64,000 nt of DNA from Ctena decussata (GCA_963989385.1 OZ022506.1:61205434-61269433); one strand, 5' to 3'; shown: positions 23,253 to 33,423, counted from the first letter of the stretch. Notes: a model not told the origin generated them from the letters alone. A program made the numbers and translations.

Positions 23253-23545
23253 CACGAAATATTTCGCAATGAGCAAGGTCTACACTGATAAGGGTTGTAT
23301 AAATAGTAATATGATAGTTTGTCTGCCTGTACGGGAAATTATCCACTTGCTAAAGCTCATGGATTAATTCCTCGTACAGGCGGACAAACCATGGTATAAC
23401 ACAAAATATTTCGCAATGATCAAGGTCTACACTGCTAAGGGTGGTATGAAATACTTTAATCATAGTATGTCCGCCTTTACGAGAGGTAATCCACTCGCGA
23501 AAGCTTGCGGATGATCTCCTCGTACAGGCGGACAAACCATAGTAA
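23253..23545. repeat. Two tandem ~147-bp units, each with a hairpin
   Basis: AAATATTTCGCAATGA and CAAGGTCTACACTG recur with an offset of about 147. Each unit ends in a hairpin whose arms contain GT.TGTC.GCCT.TACG and CGTACAGGCGGACAAACCAT (about 23315-23393 and 23464-23542). Confidence 0.8.
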
Positions 23546-24595
23546 AACTAAATACTTAACCCCTGTTGAGGCGGGAGGTAAAATAAAAACGAAAGTGTTG
23601 CTTCTTCTGAAGGTGTAGCCATTCATCTTCAGCCGGTTTTCCAAGGAGCGTAAATTATGAGCAAGTTGGGCGCTGAAATTCATCAGCGCTACTTTTGCCA
23701 TCGTGTTGCCATCTTGCAGTCTGGTGCCGAAAGTCATCCATATTACTAATCCCATCAAAGAGAGATAAAAGGTCGGTTTTCAGCTCATGTTCTTTGTTTC
23801 TTCTTCACAATGCCATTCTTTTAAAATAGTTTGCGGCATGTTGCCGAAAACCACCCGTTAATTTCCAGCCGGATGGCAAATCAGTTTTATATGGTGCGGA
23901 TAAATGGGCGAGTTCCGCAAATTGGGTGATTCCCTTCTAAAATGGCTTTAGTCCCTTAGTTGGTCCAAGTTCCTGAATCATAAGACTGAACTCGCAAATC
24001 ATAGAAACATTGACATTTCCGAACTATTTTAGATACACAGACATGTGGAAAGTGTTCTATTTGCATGCCATATAATCATGTAGCAGACCCGTTAGAGGCA
24101 CAGGTTCATATTTTGAGGCGGAAATCATTCAGCCGTAAACAGGGCTCTGCTGCATAGCGCCTTTCACAATCACTCCTCTGTAGTTTCGATATGGCTTAAA
24201 TACTGTTGACAGGGTGGTAAAACGGCATGCCATTCATCCGCGATCGTTATGATAAGAAGAATGTTAGACGATGTACATAGATTTTTATGTGCGAACATAA
24301 ACCTTTTGCATGTAGCATATGCAAATAAATCTCACACAGACCATCCTGCCTTGTTTGCATTGTAGTCAATGCATTCGGAAAAATTTGTTTGTGTGAATGC
24401 ACAGGCTGATCTGATTCCACTTTCAGGGAAAATAAGTCTGCGGCCTCCCTTGCTAACGGTTGTCATTTCTTAAAGGAACAAATTTGTGACCCAGCTGACC
24501 CATTTTGAAAGGTCTTTTTTCCAGGAAAGCAAACAGGGAATTACAAAATTTGTTCAGAGTTGTAAAAAATGGGGGAAACTCTGGAAGTTTACCAT
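23546..24595. other. Non-coding stretch
   Basis: No coding region or repeat structure recognised. Confidence 0.5.
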
Positions 24596-24596
24596 A

Positions 24597-24834
24597 TGAG
24601 CCGCGACACGACAAAACCAACATTGTGGTTGTGCGTCCAGCGCAGACTCAGATCAGCCTAGGCATTCGCCCATTCTGATCAGAGTCTTCACTGTCCGCAT
24701 GGAGGTAGATTAGACCCTAAGCTACCCGTTGAGCACTTTACGAAGACTCTGGTCAAACAGCACGGATGCCCAGGCTGATCTGAGTCTGCGCTGGGCGCAC
24801 TACCACATTGTTGGTTTTGTCGTGTCGCGGCTCA
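24597..24834. mobile_element. Foldback MITE, GAGCCGCG family, copy 3
   Basis: TGAGCCGCGACACGACAAAAC and GTTTTGTCGTGTCGCGGCTCA ends, with TA on both sides. The interior is the usual long palindrome. Confidence 0.9.
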
Positions 24835-24861
24835 TATTTTTAACACCTTTCCTCATACAGC

Positions 24862-24945
24862 ACAGGAGCCGTCTTGCAGCTCGGTGGGTTAAGCGCTGTC
24901 CTGCTAAGCTAGCGGTCCGGGTTCAAATTCCGCTGGAGGCGGAAA
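24862..24945 (+). mobile_element. tRNA-like SINE head or tRNA pseudogene
   Basis: CAGCTCGGTGGGTTAAGCG resembles an A-box region and GGTCCGGGTTCAAATTCC contains a B-box. The anticodon arm does not form a proper seven-base loop. No body or duplication could be delimited. Confidence 0.5.
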
Positions 24946-25087
24946 TGTTTCAAACAATAAACAGGTTTCCATTATGCACAGCTTCATTATCACACTGCCA
25001 TTGTCCTGATATGATGACTGAAATACTGCTACAAAGAAAGTAAAATCGTAATCATCCATCCATATAATATGACACTAATCATTTGTA

Positions 25088-25282
25088 CAATCAACCCTTG
25101 ATATCTCAAAATCGATGTTTAACTCAAACTTCTGATATCTTAAAGTAAATTTTCTGGTCCAAGAAAATTTACTTTGAGATATCAGTAGTTTAAGATAATA
25201 GCAGTGAGTTGTTAAGAAAATAGGAAATGTGCCCAAAATATATTCTTTGAGATATCGAAGTTTGAGATAACCAAAGTCAATT
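25088..25282. mobile_element. Pogo/Tigger-like MITE ending next to the oxygenase splice acceptor
   Basis: Built of GATATCTC words; CAATCAACCCTTGATATCTC at the left resembles the Tigger-type end seen at 47518. The centre AAATTTTCTGG-TCC-AAGAAAATTT is shared with that copy. Its right end lies about 17 bp before the acceptor AG of the following gene. Confidence 0.65.
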
Positions 25283-25303
25283 ATATTTGTTCCGTTCCAG
25301 ATA

Positions 25304-26296
25304 ATGGAATCAAAGACGCCTAAGTTTGAACTCCCAATCGTTGACCTGGCGAGGACCGACAGGGAAGCTCTTGGTAAAGATGTCGTCCACGCTCTCGAAA
25401 ACGTCGGCTTCCTCTACATCGACAACGTGAAGGGTCTGGACTTCGACAAATTTCTTGAGTGCTGCAAGTGGTTCTTCGGCTTACCTACAGAAAAGAAGGA
25501 AGCAATCATGCGGAATCATTGGAAAAAGGACAATAAGAATGTATATCGTGGGTATTTTCCTGTCGTTGAAGGAGAACCGAGCAGGAAAGAGGGATTTGAG
25601 TGCGGACGTGACATCAAGCCAAATGACCCCAATGTAAAGCCCGGGAATTGGTTTTACGAACCTTCACCGTTTCCTGAGGAAGATGGAAAGTTTCCGTTCA
25701 AACAATTTATGCTCGAGTCGTATGAAGTAATGCATAATACGGCTTTGGAAATTCTCCGATTGGCCAGTAAAGGTCTTGGCATTGATGAGAACTCATTTGA
25801 TGATATATTTGCTGAACGACCTCTCAGTACTCTCCGCCTCATGCATTATCCACCATGGGTCGGTGCACCTCCGCAGAACGCGTTGATCGAAGATGGAAAG
25901 GTGGTCACAACGCCAGACCACACAGATTCCAATTTTCTTACTCTTCTTTATACATTTGATTTCAAAGGACTCGAAGTTGTAACAGCAGACGGTAATTGGG
26001 CGGAAGTTGAGCCGCGCCCAAAGAGCCTCGTTATGAATATTGGTGACGTATTTTCAAGAATGATGGGAGGACGGTTCAAGGCGACTCGACATCGTGTAAT
26101 TGACATTGGGGTTGACCGTTTCTCTGTTCCATTCTTTCTTGAACCATCTTATGATGGGGACATTGGTGAAAATTTCATGTCTAAGGCTACAGGAAAAGGA
26201 CCGGAACACACAGAGGAACCTTATGGTCCCTGGCTGCTTCAGCAGGTTAAATACATTAAGAAATACTTTGAATATAAAGTTCTACCAGAATTTTGA
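25304..26296 (+). CDS. 2-oxoglutarate/Fe(II)-dependent oxygenase, paralogue of the 862-1887 gene
   Basis: A 330-residue enzyme of the isopenicillin N synthase-like oxygenase family; substrate unknown. The N-terminal DIOX_N-type region begins LPIVDLART and the catalytic domain has H206, D208, H263 and R272/S274, at exactly the same numbering as in the first paralogue. By eye about two-thirds of residues agree, including NKNVYRGYFPVVEGEPSRKE and LVMNIGDVFSRMMGGRFKAT. The C-terminus lacks the Cys-containing extension (ETPCALCEKTQ) of the first copy. The ATG lies 3 bp after a TTCCGTTCCAG splice acceptor, so this gene also has its coding region in one exon behind a 5' UTR intron. Same strand as its paralogue, 24 kb away, consistent with an old tandem duplication later spread by repeat insertion. 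Confidence 0.9.
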   Translation: MESKTPKFELPIVDLARTDREALGKDVVHALENVGFLYIDNVKGLDFDKFLECCKWFFGLPTEKKEAIMRNHWKKDNKNVYRGYFPVVEGEPSRKEGFECGRDIKPNDPNVKPGNWFYEPSPFPEEDGKFPFKQFMLESYEVMHNTALEILRLASKGLGIDENSFDDIFAERPLSTLRLMHYPPWVGAPPQNALIEDGKVVTTPDHTDSNFLTLLYTFDFKGLEVVTADGNWAEVEPRPKSLVMNIGDVFSRMMGGRFKATRHRVIDIGVDRFSVPFFLEPSYDGDIGENFMSKATGKGPEHTEEPYGPWLLQQVKYIKKYFEYKVLPEF

Positions 26297-26471
26297 AATC
26301 CGACGAAAGGCGAAATTATTTATTTATGCATGTATTCTGTTTATCTCAGGATCGCATACTCATAAAGTTGATCAGACTGACCAAGGTACGCCGAATGATG
26401 CCTGTAACAATTCCAAATATTCGGAACTTTCATTATCATGCGACAAAGTTCTCATTATTAGTTTAAACATA

Positions 26472-26709
26472 TGAGCCGCGACACGACAAAACCAACAATG
26501 TGGTTGTGCGCCCGGCGCAGACTCAGATCAGCCTGGGTATCCGCCCAGTCAGATTAGACTCTTCGCTAGGCGCTTAAAGGGTAGCTAAGGGTCAAAGCTA
26601 CCTCCATGCGGACAGCGAAGACTCTGATCAGACTGGGCGGATGCCCAGGCTGATCTGAGTCTGCGCTGGGCGCACAATCACATTGTTGGTTTTCTCGCGT
26701 CGCGGCTCA
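26472..26709. mobile_element. Foldback MITE, GAGCCGCG family, copy 4
   Basis: TGAGCCGCGACACGAC at the left, CGCGTCGCGGCTCA at the right, TA on each side. It lies 175 bp after the stop codon of the second oxygenase gene, so it may be transcribed in the 3' UTR. Confidence 0.9.
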
Positions 26710-26711
26710 TA

Positions 26712-27540
26712 TTTTATTGCCACAAAAGTACAAGCAATTGGGTTGGACCACAAATTCTATCAACATTAGTTACGGTCCTCCCCACAAAGTGATATAAACA
26801 TACATTGTACAATACGGCAATGACGTGCAAAATAATAGAATATATATAAAACAAATTGTGTGCTCATATACAGTGGCCAAGACAAGGGAGTGCCTGTTGA
26901 CAACTCAGGGATAACAGCCAATTCTCCATTAGTAGGCGTTTCTAATGGGTGCACGCCCTGGAACCAAAGAAGCCCATCCAAGAGTTGACCCAGGCACCTC
27001 TCCAGTCTAGGGACTGAATCGAAATAAACACATTTATATATATATATGTAACGGCGAAATATTTATAGCATGCAAAAGAGCAGAACAAGGAAAAAAAATA
27101 TAAAAAAAACAACAACTAAGGATGAGATACACAAGAGGAAAAGGATAAGAACAAGCTAAGATTGTAAAAAAGAATGAAAGTAAACTACAGTGGAGAAAGA
27201 AACAACGGACACTGAACGTATGGATTTGACTGACTCCGGTTCTAGTTTTGATCAGTATAGGAAACACAGGCGGTTAGCTTGAGAGGTGTAGAGCTATGCA
27301 GCACCTGAAAAAAAAAATATATATATTTAAAATTTGGTTTAAACAGTATTTTATTTGTATAATATACATATGACAGTGACATTGACAACAGCAAATCATA
27401 ATTATACAAACTGGGGTTCAGAAGAAAGTCGTGAGACTTTTGTAATCTGTATCCCATTGTTGCAAGCAAATATTGACTAGTAATTTGTGATTTGAGATTC
27501 ATGTTACAATACAACAGTACAATGCAAGTAAAGTAAGTAT
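26712..27540. other. Non-coding stretch below the retrotransposon
   Basis: Contains a (TA)n tract at 27034-27048. It may include the distal 3' flank of the minus-strand retrotransposon, but no clear poly(A) or target-site duplication was found. Confidence 0.45.
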
Positions 27541-27549
27541 ATGAAGCTG

Positions 27550-30500
27550 AACATGTGTTGTATGTGCATCCAATATAAATGCCACCCAACTAAGGCTCCA
27601 CGGGGAATGGAATTTGGTTGCTTCTCGACAGAGAGAGAGAGACTTATGCAAAATAATCATCCATATAATGTACAATCAGTACACAAACAGTATCAGTACA
27701 GTCGTCTACCTATTAGAAGGCGGCTGACAAAGCAACTAATTTCACCTATGTACTTGATATTGGTTAATTAACTTGAAATCGTTTTGTGTTTATCAAGTAG
27801 TCCTGGACGGCAGTGAAGATATGCTGATTCAGGGTTAACGCAAGTGCTGGGTTACCAAATAATAGTGTATTAAAAGTTGGTTCGCAGTAATGAGAGACGG
27901 CATTTATGAGATCACGTCTTTGATCACCATACCGAGTACAATCAAACAAATAATGGTGTGTGTTTTCTACCTCACCACAAACACACAGTGGGCTGTCCAC
28001 TAGATTTTTTGAGAACAAGTGCTCATTTAATGAGCTGCAATGGGTTCTCAATCTAGCATGATAAATCTGACCTAGACGGGAGCCAGAGTTGTAATATGCA
28101 GGAGGTTTAGTAATATCGACATTTAATTTGCATCTAAATGTGCCCAAACTGTTCGAATCGCGCACGTCTTGCGGGAGTTCATTCCATTCTCGCGTAACTG
28201 ATGGAAGGAACGAATTAAAATATAATTGTGTATTTGCATGTATCAGGTGTATATCTGAAGCATTTCGCAAGTGGTATGCTGAAGTGCTTCCAACAGTTGG
28301 CGGGACTAATGAGGACAGGTAATCAGGTGACAAATTATTTTGCATTTTGTAAAATAATTGGAGTTTGTGTTTTTTCCTACGCTTAGCTAGAGTTTCCCAA
28401 CCAGTTTCTGCAATAAGTGAATTAAGTGATACCAGTTTTGTGGCGCCAGTCACAATCCGAGCTGCTTCGTTTTGTATTTTTTCAAGTTCGGACACCTCGT
28501 ACTGTGTACAGTTGTCCCAGACAACGTCGGCGTACTCCAGCAGAGGTCTAACGAAAGAAAAGTATATTGTTTGTAAGGACAGCCTATCAAGAGTAAATTT
28601 TAATTTTCGCATAATATTAATTCGAAACCATGCTTTTTGCTTAACGGAGTCTAGGTGTTCATGCCATGTACAATCACTGGTAAAGGTTAGACCTAAATGT
28701 TTATGGTCAGTCACTTCGGTTATTACATTATGGTTCATACTTACAGGTGGATGATATGGTCTATTTTGCTTCCGAGTAAATAAAAGTGATTCTGTCTTAG
28801 CTGGGTTAAATGTAACTAACCACTTTGAGGCCCACTGGTGCACTTTTTCAAGGTCTGCATTAAGTTGAATTGCTGCTTCAATAGGGTTATCTACTATTAT
28901 ATAGAGACTAGTGTCGTCCGCAAAAAGCCTTATACTTGAATCGATGTCATCAACAATATCGTTAATGTACACCAAAAATAAGAGTGGGCCAAGTATTGAG
29001 CCCTGGGGAACCCCAGCTTTGATGCTTGTCCATCTGGAAGTTGCACCAGGTAGGACAACTCTTTGTTTTCTGTTACTCAGGTAATCTTCAAACCAGTCTA
29101 TGAGAGAATCAGTGACACCAATTGATTTGAGTTTGAACAAAAGACCTTGGTGCCATACCCTATCAAAAGCCTTACTGACGTCACAGAATATGGCACGAAC
29201 TTCTTTTCCCTCATCTAGGGCCTTGCAGAAAGTGTTGTAAATGTCGACAAGTTGGTTTACTGTTGAGTCTGCTGGTACAAATCCAGACTGTAAGTTAGTT
29301 AACAAAGAGTTAGCTTGAAGAAAATTGAAAACATGTTTATGTATTATCTTTTCTAGTGATTTACCTATGGTACTTAAAAGTGAAATTGGTCTGTAATTAG
29401 AAAAGTTCGACGGGTCATTCTTTTTATGAATAGGTGTTACATTAGCTTGTTTCCATAAAGTTGGGACTTTACCTTGTGCCAGGGAGAAGTTAAAAAGGTC
29501 GCAAACAGGAAAGGATAGAGCGGTGGCAGCTTCTTTCAGAAGTCTATTATTTATACAGTCAGGGCCTGCGGCTTTACCAGTTTTTAATGATTTAAATATT
29601 GATTCAACTTCAAAGGGTGTAGTTGACACTGAACTAAGAGTAGAGGCCGGGATAGGAATCACTGAGGGTAGAGAGGCGTTAGTTTCATCTAGTATTGTTT
29701 GTTCCGTAAAAAAAGTATTAAATATATTAGCTTTATCATTAGGGTCAGAGTAAATGACATCGTCTTTGTTTAACGGCGGAATGGCTGATGTTTGTCCGGG
29801 TTTAATGAAATTTTTTAGAGTTTTCCACCAGTCTTTCGAGTTAATATTATCATTTCTAAGTTTCTGTGCTAATTTGTCAGTTTCAAGTACCTTTGCCTTC
29901 CTTATAGCTGCAGTTACTTTATTTCGCGTTTGCTTATAGCTTTCAAAGTCGGTACTAGATTTTGTTCTTTTATATTTATCATAGAGGCGTTTTCTTTTTC
30001 TCATAAGTTTCTTTATATTATTGCAAAGCCAGGGTGGATCTGATTGACGGGTTTTAATTAGTTTGTTTGGGATGTGCTTCTTAGCTAATTTAGTTATATG
30101 GTTAGTTAAGTCTTGGGCATATTTATCAATATCATTACTCTTAATATCATCCCAGTTTGTTTGCCTAATATCATTAGAAAAAGCTTCGTAGTCCCCCCTA
30201 TCATAAAGCCAAATATGCCTTTCATATGAGGATGTAACAGTTTTGTTAGTATTGAATACACAGTATATAGGGCAGTGGTATCGTATGTTTTGTTCCAAGA
30301 AGGGCTCGCCAACACCGCTTAATAATATAGTATCCTTTTTTGTTGTAAGAAATAAGTCAATAATTGAAGACGAGGATTCTGTATAATGTGTTGGTTCATT
30401 TATGAGCTGTTCAAGGTTAAACTGTTGACAAATGTCGTTTACTTTTCTTTTAGAAGTTTGTTTAAGCATATCAAGATTGAAATCTCCAGTAATGAGAATA

Positions 30501-31480
30501 TTCTCTATGTCTGTGTCGAAAGCTAGGCCTATGGAATTTTCAATGGACGTCAGGGTAGCAGGAGTTGAATTAGGAGGTCTGTAAAAAGTACCTATAAGAA
30601 CCTTTCTGTTGCGATTATGAATTTCTAGCCAAATACATTCTACGTCTGCCATTTCAAGGTCATTCCTGCGCCGTGAATATAGTTCCTTCTTAGCAAAAAC
30701 ACAAATGCCACCGTAAGCATCCCTTGCTCGGTCCCGACGATACAAGCTATATTCATTTAAAGCTAATATATCATCACTAGTTCGCTGGTCAAGCCAAGTT
30801 TCTGTCAGGCAAATTACGTCGAAGTTAAATAGCTCTGACTCAATGGTTCCAATTTTAGGTAATAGACTTTGCACGTTGTAGTGGATGACTGAAAATTTGT
30901 TTCTTATTATATCTTCAAACTGGGTTGAAATGCTTGAAGAGGAAGAGACGCTGTCAGTATCAGGACCAGGATTCAGTTCAACGTCTCCTGATTTTAAGAG
31001 CAACAGGGACAAAATTATCAAAAATTCGAAAGACGTCAAGTAATCAAGACCCTTAATTTTGTTATGACGACTGTAATGTAGGCCTATCCGCATCCTATAG
31101 ACTGCAATAGGGTCCATTTATGTAATACAGTCAACCAAAAACCTAAGTAGCTTAAGGGATGCGGGGGGCTTCAAACTATGCAATTTATAAGCAGTATCAG
31201 TTGCATAAGTATACGATACAGAACAAGCAAATTTAAATCCCCGTGGAGCCTCAGACAGGAACACAAATATAAGCACATAAAAAACCACATGCAGGAAAGC
31301 ACACATCGCAGAAAAAAAAGGGTGAGGGGTGAGGAATAAGCTGCAAAATCTATGATCGTCTAGTAGTGACAGTGAAACGGCTGAGTCACAAATGAGCGGC
31401 GACCTCAGAAGAAACAAACAAGGGCTGCTAGCCCTCACAGAGACCGTCCTGCTCTGGCGGTTCCAATGAGGGGCCACAAC
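27550..31480 (-). mobile_element. Non-LTR retrotransposon, APE/RT class (CR1/L2/Crack-like)
   Basis: The body is the intact ORF at 27764-31117. Outer limits are uncertain: a ~90-bp segment at 31190-31275 reappears in inverted orientation at about 27555-27655, so these two stretches may mark or lie just outside the ends. No target-site duplication could be fixed. One continuous, undamaged ORF suggests a recent insertion. Confidence 0.7.
27764..31117 (-). CDS. Retrotransposon endonuclease/reverse transcriptase with N-terminal 2A-like motif
   Basis: A 1117-residue polyprotein without stops. A hydrophobic stretch (about 30-42) leads into the 2A-like motif GDVELNPGP (44-52; DNA 30962-30988), which in this motif class causes ribosome skipping before the last P. 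An APE-type endonuclease follows (about 73-290) with N81, E107, GDFN at 211-214 and H281. The reverse transcriptase (about 550-810) shows CDVSKAFDRVWH, GVPQGSILGPLLF and FADD (732-735). The C-terminus has CVCGEVENTHHYLFDC, as in CR1/L2/Jockey-group elements. The ATG is immediately preceded by an in-frame TAA, so translation must start here or by re-initiation. Confidence 0.9.
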   Translation of the reverse strand: MDPIAVYRMRIGLHYSRHNKIKGLDYLTSFEFLIILSLLLLKSGDVELNPGPDTDSVSSSSSISTQFEDIIRNKFSVIHYNVQSLLPKIGTIESELFNFDVICLTETWLDQRTSDDILALNEYSLYRRDRARDAYGGICVFAKKELYSRRRNDLEMADVECIWLEIHNRNRKVLIGTFYRPPNSTPATLTSIENSIGLAFDTDIENILITGDFNLDMLKQTSKRKVNDICQQFNLEQLINEPTHYTESSSSIIDLFLTTKKDTILLSGVGEPFLEQNIRYHCPIYCVFNTNKTVTSSYERHIWLYDRGDYEAFSNDIRQTNWDDIKSNDIDKYAQDLTNHITKLAKKHIPNKLIKTRQSDPPWLCNNIKKLMRKRKRLYDKYKRTKSSTDFESYKQTRNKVTAAIRKAKVLETDKLAQKLRNDNINSKDWWKTLKNFIKPGQTSAIPPLNKDDVIYSDPNDKANIFNTFFTEQTILDETNASLPSVIPIPASTLSSVSTTPFEVESIFKSLKTGKAAGPDCINNRLLKEAATALSFPVCDLFNFSLAQGKVPTLWKQANVTPIHKKNDPSNFSNYRPISLLSTIGKSLEKIIHKHVFNFLQANSLLTNLQSGFVPADSTVNQLVDIYNTFCKALDEGKEVRAIFCDVSKAFDRVWHQGLLFKLKSIGVTDSLIDWFEDYLSNRKQRVVLPGATSRWTSIKAGVPQGSILGPLLFLVYINDIVDDIDSSIRLFADDTSLYIIVDNPIEAAIQLNADLEKVHQWASKWLVTFNPAKTESLLFTRKQNRPYHPPVSMNHNVITEVTDHKHLGLTFTSDCTWHEHLDSVKQKAWFRINIMRKLKFTLDRLSLQTIYFSFVRPLLEYADVVWDNCTQYEVSELEKIQNEAARIVTGATKLVSLNSLIAETGWETLAKRRKKHKLQLFYKMQNNLSPDYLSSLVPPTVGSTSAYHLRNASDIHLIHANTQLYFNSFLPSVTREWNELPQDVRDSNSLGTFRCKLNVDITKPPAYYNSGSRLGQIYHARLRTHCSSLNEHLFSKNLVDSPLCVCGEVENTHHYLFDCTRYGDQRRDLINAVSHYCEPTFNTLLFGNPALALTLNQHIFTAVQDYLINTKRFQVN

Positions 31481-31500
31481 ACATCATTCCACAGAGATCT
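31118..31500 (-). other. Leader region of the retrotransposon
   Basis: Directly upstream of the RT start. It holds a 119-codon ORF that ends in TAA touching the RT ATG, but the translation looks like neither a retrotransposon ORF1 nor any domain I know. I treat it as untranslated leader. Confidence 0.4.
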
Positions 31501-32160
31501 AACCAAAACCAATCTCAAACTAATTTGCACACCGCCCCATCCTAAACCCAACCTATCACTACACGCCAATGTCTATCTCTGGCCATTGTTGCTGCCTCAA
31601 TCCTCGCAACAATGTTACAAGAATTGACACGACAACAACAGCCAAAGACAGACATTTGTATCTTTAGCCATCAGACTTTTAAGTATTTATATGTGCTCAC
31701 AGCTGGATTTTCATAATAGGTAAGCGGAACTTGAAAGAGTTCACGGATGTGCTGGCACCAAGCTGCAAACACATTTGCTAGCAGCTTGGTACCAGTACAC
31801 CAGTTGACCGCTGACGCTCGCCAGATGTCACGAAGTTAAAAAGAAAAAAATCAACAATGATTCGACGTTATGACATATTCATGATCATCTGCTGACCGGC
31901 GCCGCGCGCCCATTGACTATATTACACGGTAAGAACAAACGAATCGCCTCGGGAGAAAACAAACCATTAGACTGAGGCATCCGTTCTGTATGAACGCTTG
32001 CACAGCCCCTCGAACGTCAACAGTGCTCTAAAAGACTACATCATGAAAACATGTATAGTTATCTCCCGATGCGATACGTCCTGTGAAAACTGACGAGACT
32101 GTTGGCAAATAAAAAAGAAAAGATAAATAGTATACTTACAGTGTAGGGTAGAAAACTATA
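31501..32160. other. Non-coding stretch
   Basis: No coding region or repeat recognised, apart from a GTTAAAAAGAAAAAAATCAAC-like A-rich patch near 31835. Confidence 0.45.
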
Positions 32161-32161
32161 T

Positions 32162-32270
32162 CCCACTGGGCAAACAATATTGAACGAGCACAGAATCAAC
32201 GTCTATTCAACGCTATTACGTTGAAACAACGTTGATTCAGTGCCAATTCAACCTTAGTGTCTGCCGAAGA
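32162..32270. mobile_element. Short palindromic MITE, GTTGAATCAA family, degenerate
   Basis: CCCACTGGGCAAACAATATTG at the left edge and AATCAACGTC / ACGTTGATTC inside; the right terminus has decayed. Confidence 0.6.
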
Positions 32271-32397
32271 AACTAATAAAAAATTATGTACAGGGGCGTA
32301 ACTAGGGGCAATTTCATAATACGCACAACCATTATTTATTCTCTACTTCTTGAAGGGAAAGCTAGTATTTCAGCCACTTTGGTAATTGGTATTGAAA

Positions 32398-32600
32398 TCT
32401 TGTCTAATTTATAAATATTCAGCTTGCAAATATGCAGGTGCGTTTTGAAATTTTGTCAATTTTGACAAAATTTCAATACGCACTTGCGTATTTGCCGTAT
32501 AGTAGCTACGCCCTTGATGTATACGTATATTTGAGCGATTAGAGAGCCAAGCCCTTTCTCACATTAGTCCACAGAGCCTCAGAGTATAGTATAACACCAT
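32398..32600. repeat. Direct duplication, copy A (~203 bp)
   Basis: Nearly identical to 32876-33079: only about three or four substitutions or indels were seen (for example ATATTCAGC/ATAGTCAGC and TATAGTAGC/TATAGGTAGC). Both copies hold the GCAGGTGCG hairpin and end in AGTATAACACCAT. Confidence 0.9.
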
Positions 32601-32605
32601 AGTAT

Positions 32606-32672
32606 AAACAGAGCAGATCCAGATCAGACGGCTCCTAGTGGAGCAGTCCAATCATGATCTTCACAGTTTGTC
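32606..32672. repeat. Isolated MITE-type hairpin core
   Basis: AAACAGAGCAGATCCAGATC..GACGGCTC and GATCTTCACAGTTTGTC are degenerate arms of the hairpin core seen in several MITE families here, without recognisable terminal repeats. Confidence 0.6.
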
Positions 32673-32875
32673 ATTCCATCGTTAGTTGTACTTATTTTAT
32701 ATGTCCCAATCTTTGGAATTTTTACGGTAAATACCGTCGCATAGCACCTGACCTACACATACATAAAGATCTATGAAGGCAGAGAAAAAAAAAGGTAATG
32801 TGCCTATGTCAATGCCGTGAACGCACCAAGTCCAAACAGAAACGGACATACTAAGTCATGGTAATATCATATTAC

Positions 32876-33079
32876 TCTTGTCTAATTTATAAATAGTCAG
32901 CTTGCAAATATGCAGGTGCGTTTTGAAATTTTGTCAATTTTGACAAAATTTCAATACGCACTTGCGTATTTGCCGTATAGGTAGCTACGCCCTTGATGTA
33001 TACGTATATTTGAGCAATTAGAGAGCCAAGCCCTTTCTCACATTAGTCCACAGAGCCTCAGAGTATAGTATAACACCAT
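32876..33079. repeat. Direct duplication, copy B (~204 bp)
   Basis: Second copy of 32398-32600, same orientation, offset 478 bp. The intervening 275 bp is not duplicated. Confidence 0.9.
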
Positions 33080-33423
33080 CCAAGATGACATACATAGGGC
33101 TACAAAATACATGTTTAACATACCTTCGAGGTATAAGTACCAAACCAAACACATGCAAAATAAACAGCCCTCCGCCTAAATATAGCATAGCATCAGCTGA
33201 ACTTGTAAAGATCTACGCTGGAAAATACACAATGTGGGAACCGCTGTCTATTATCAGCTTAACTAGATTTTTGTCAGTCCAGCAATCCAAGACACCAGAA
33301 CTTCGTAGCATTAAATCTCACTTGCCTCTTCGATACCCTTATACCTTAGAGATATCTAGTATAAACGAGTTTTCATTATTGAGAAAGATGTTTTGAGCAA
33401 ACAGTGCAACCCCAGTTCAGACT

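Noticed and set aside
31118..31477. ORF1 of the retrotransposon
   Set aside because: No RNA-binding, zinc-knuckle or coiled-coil features, and its in-frame stop touches the RT start; more likely leader sequence.
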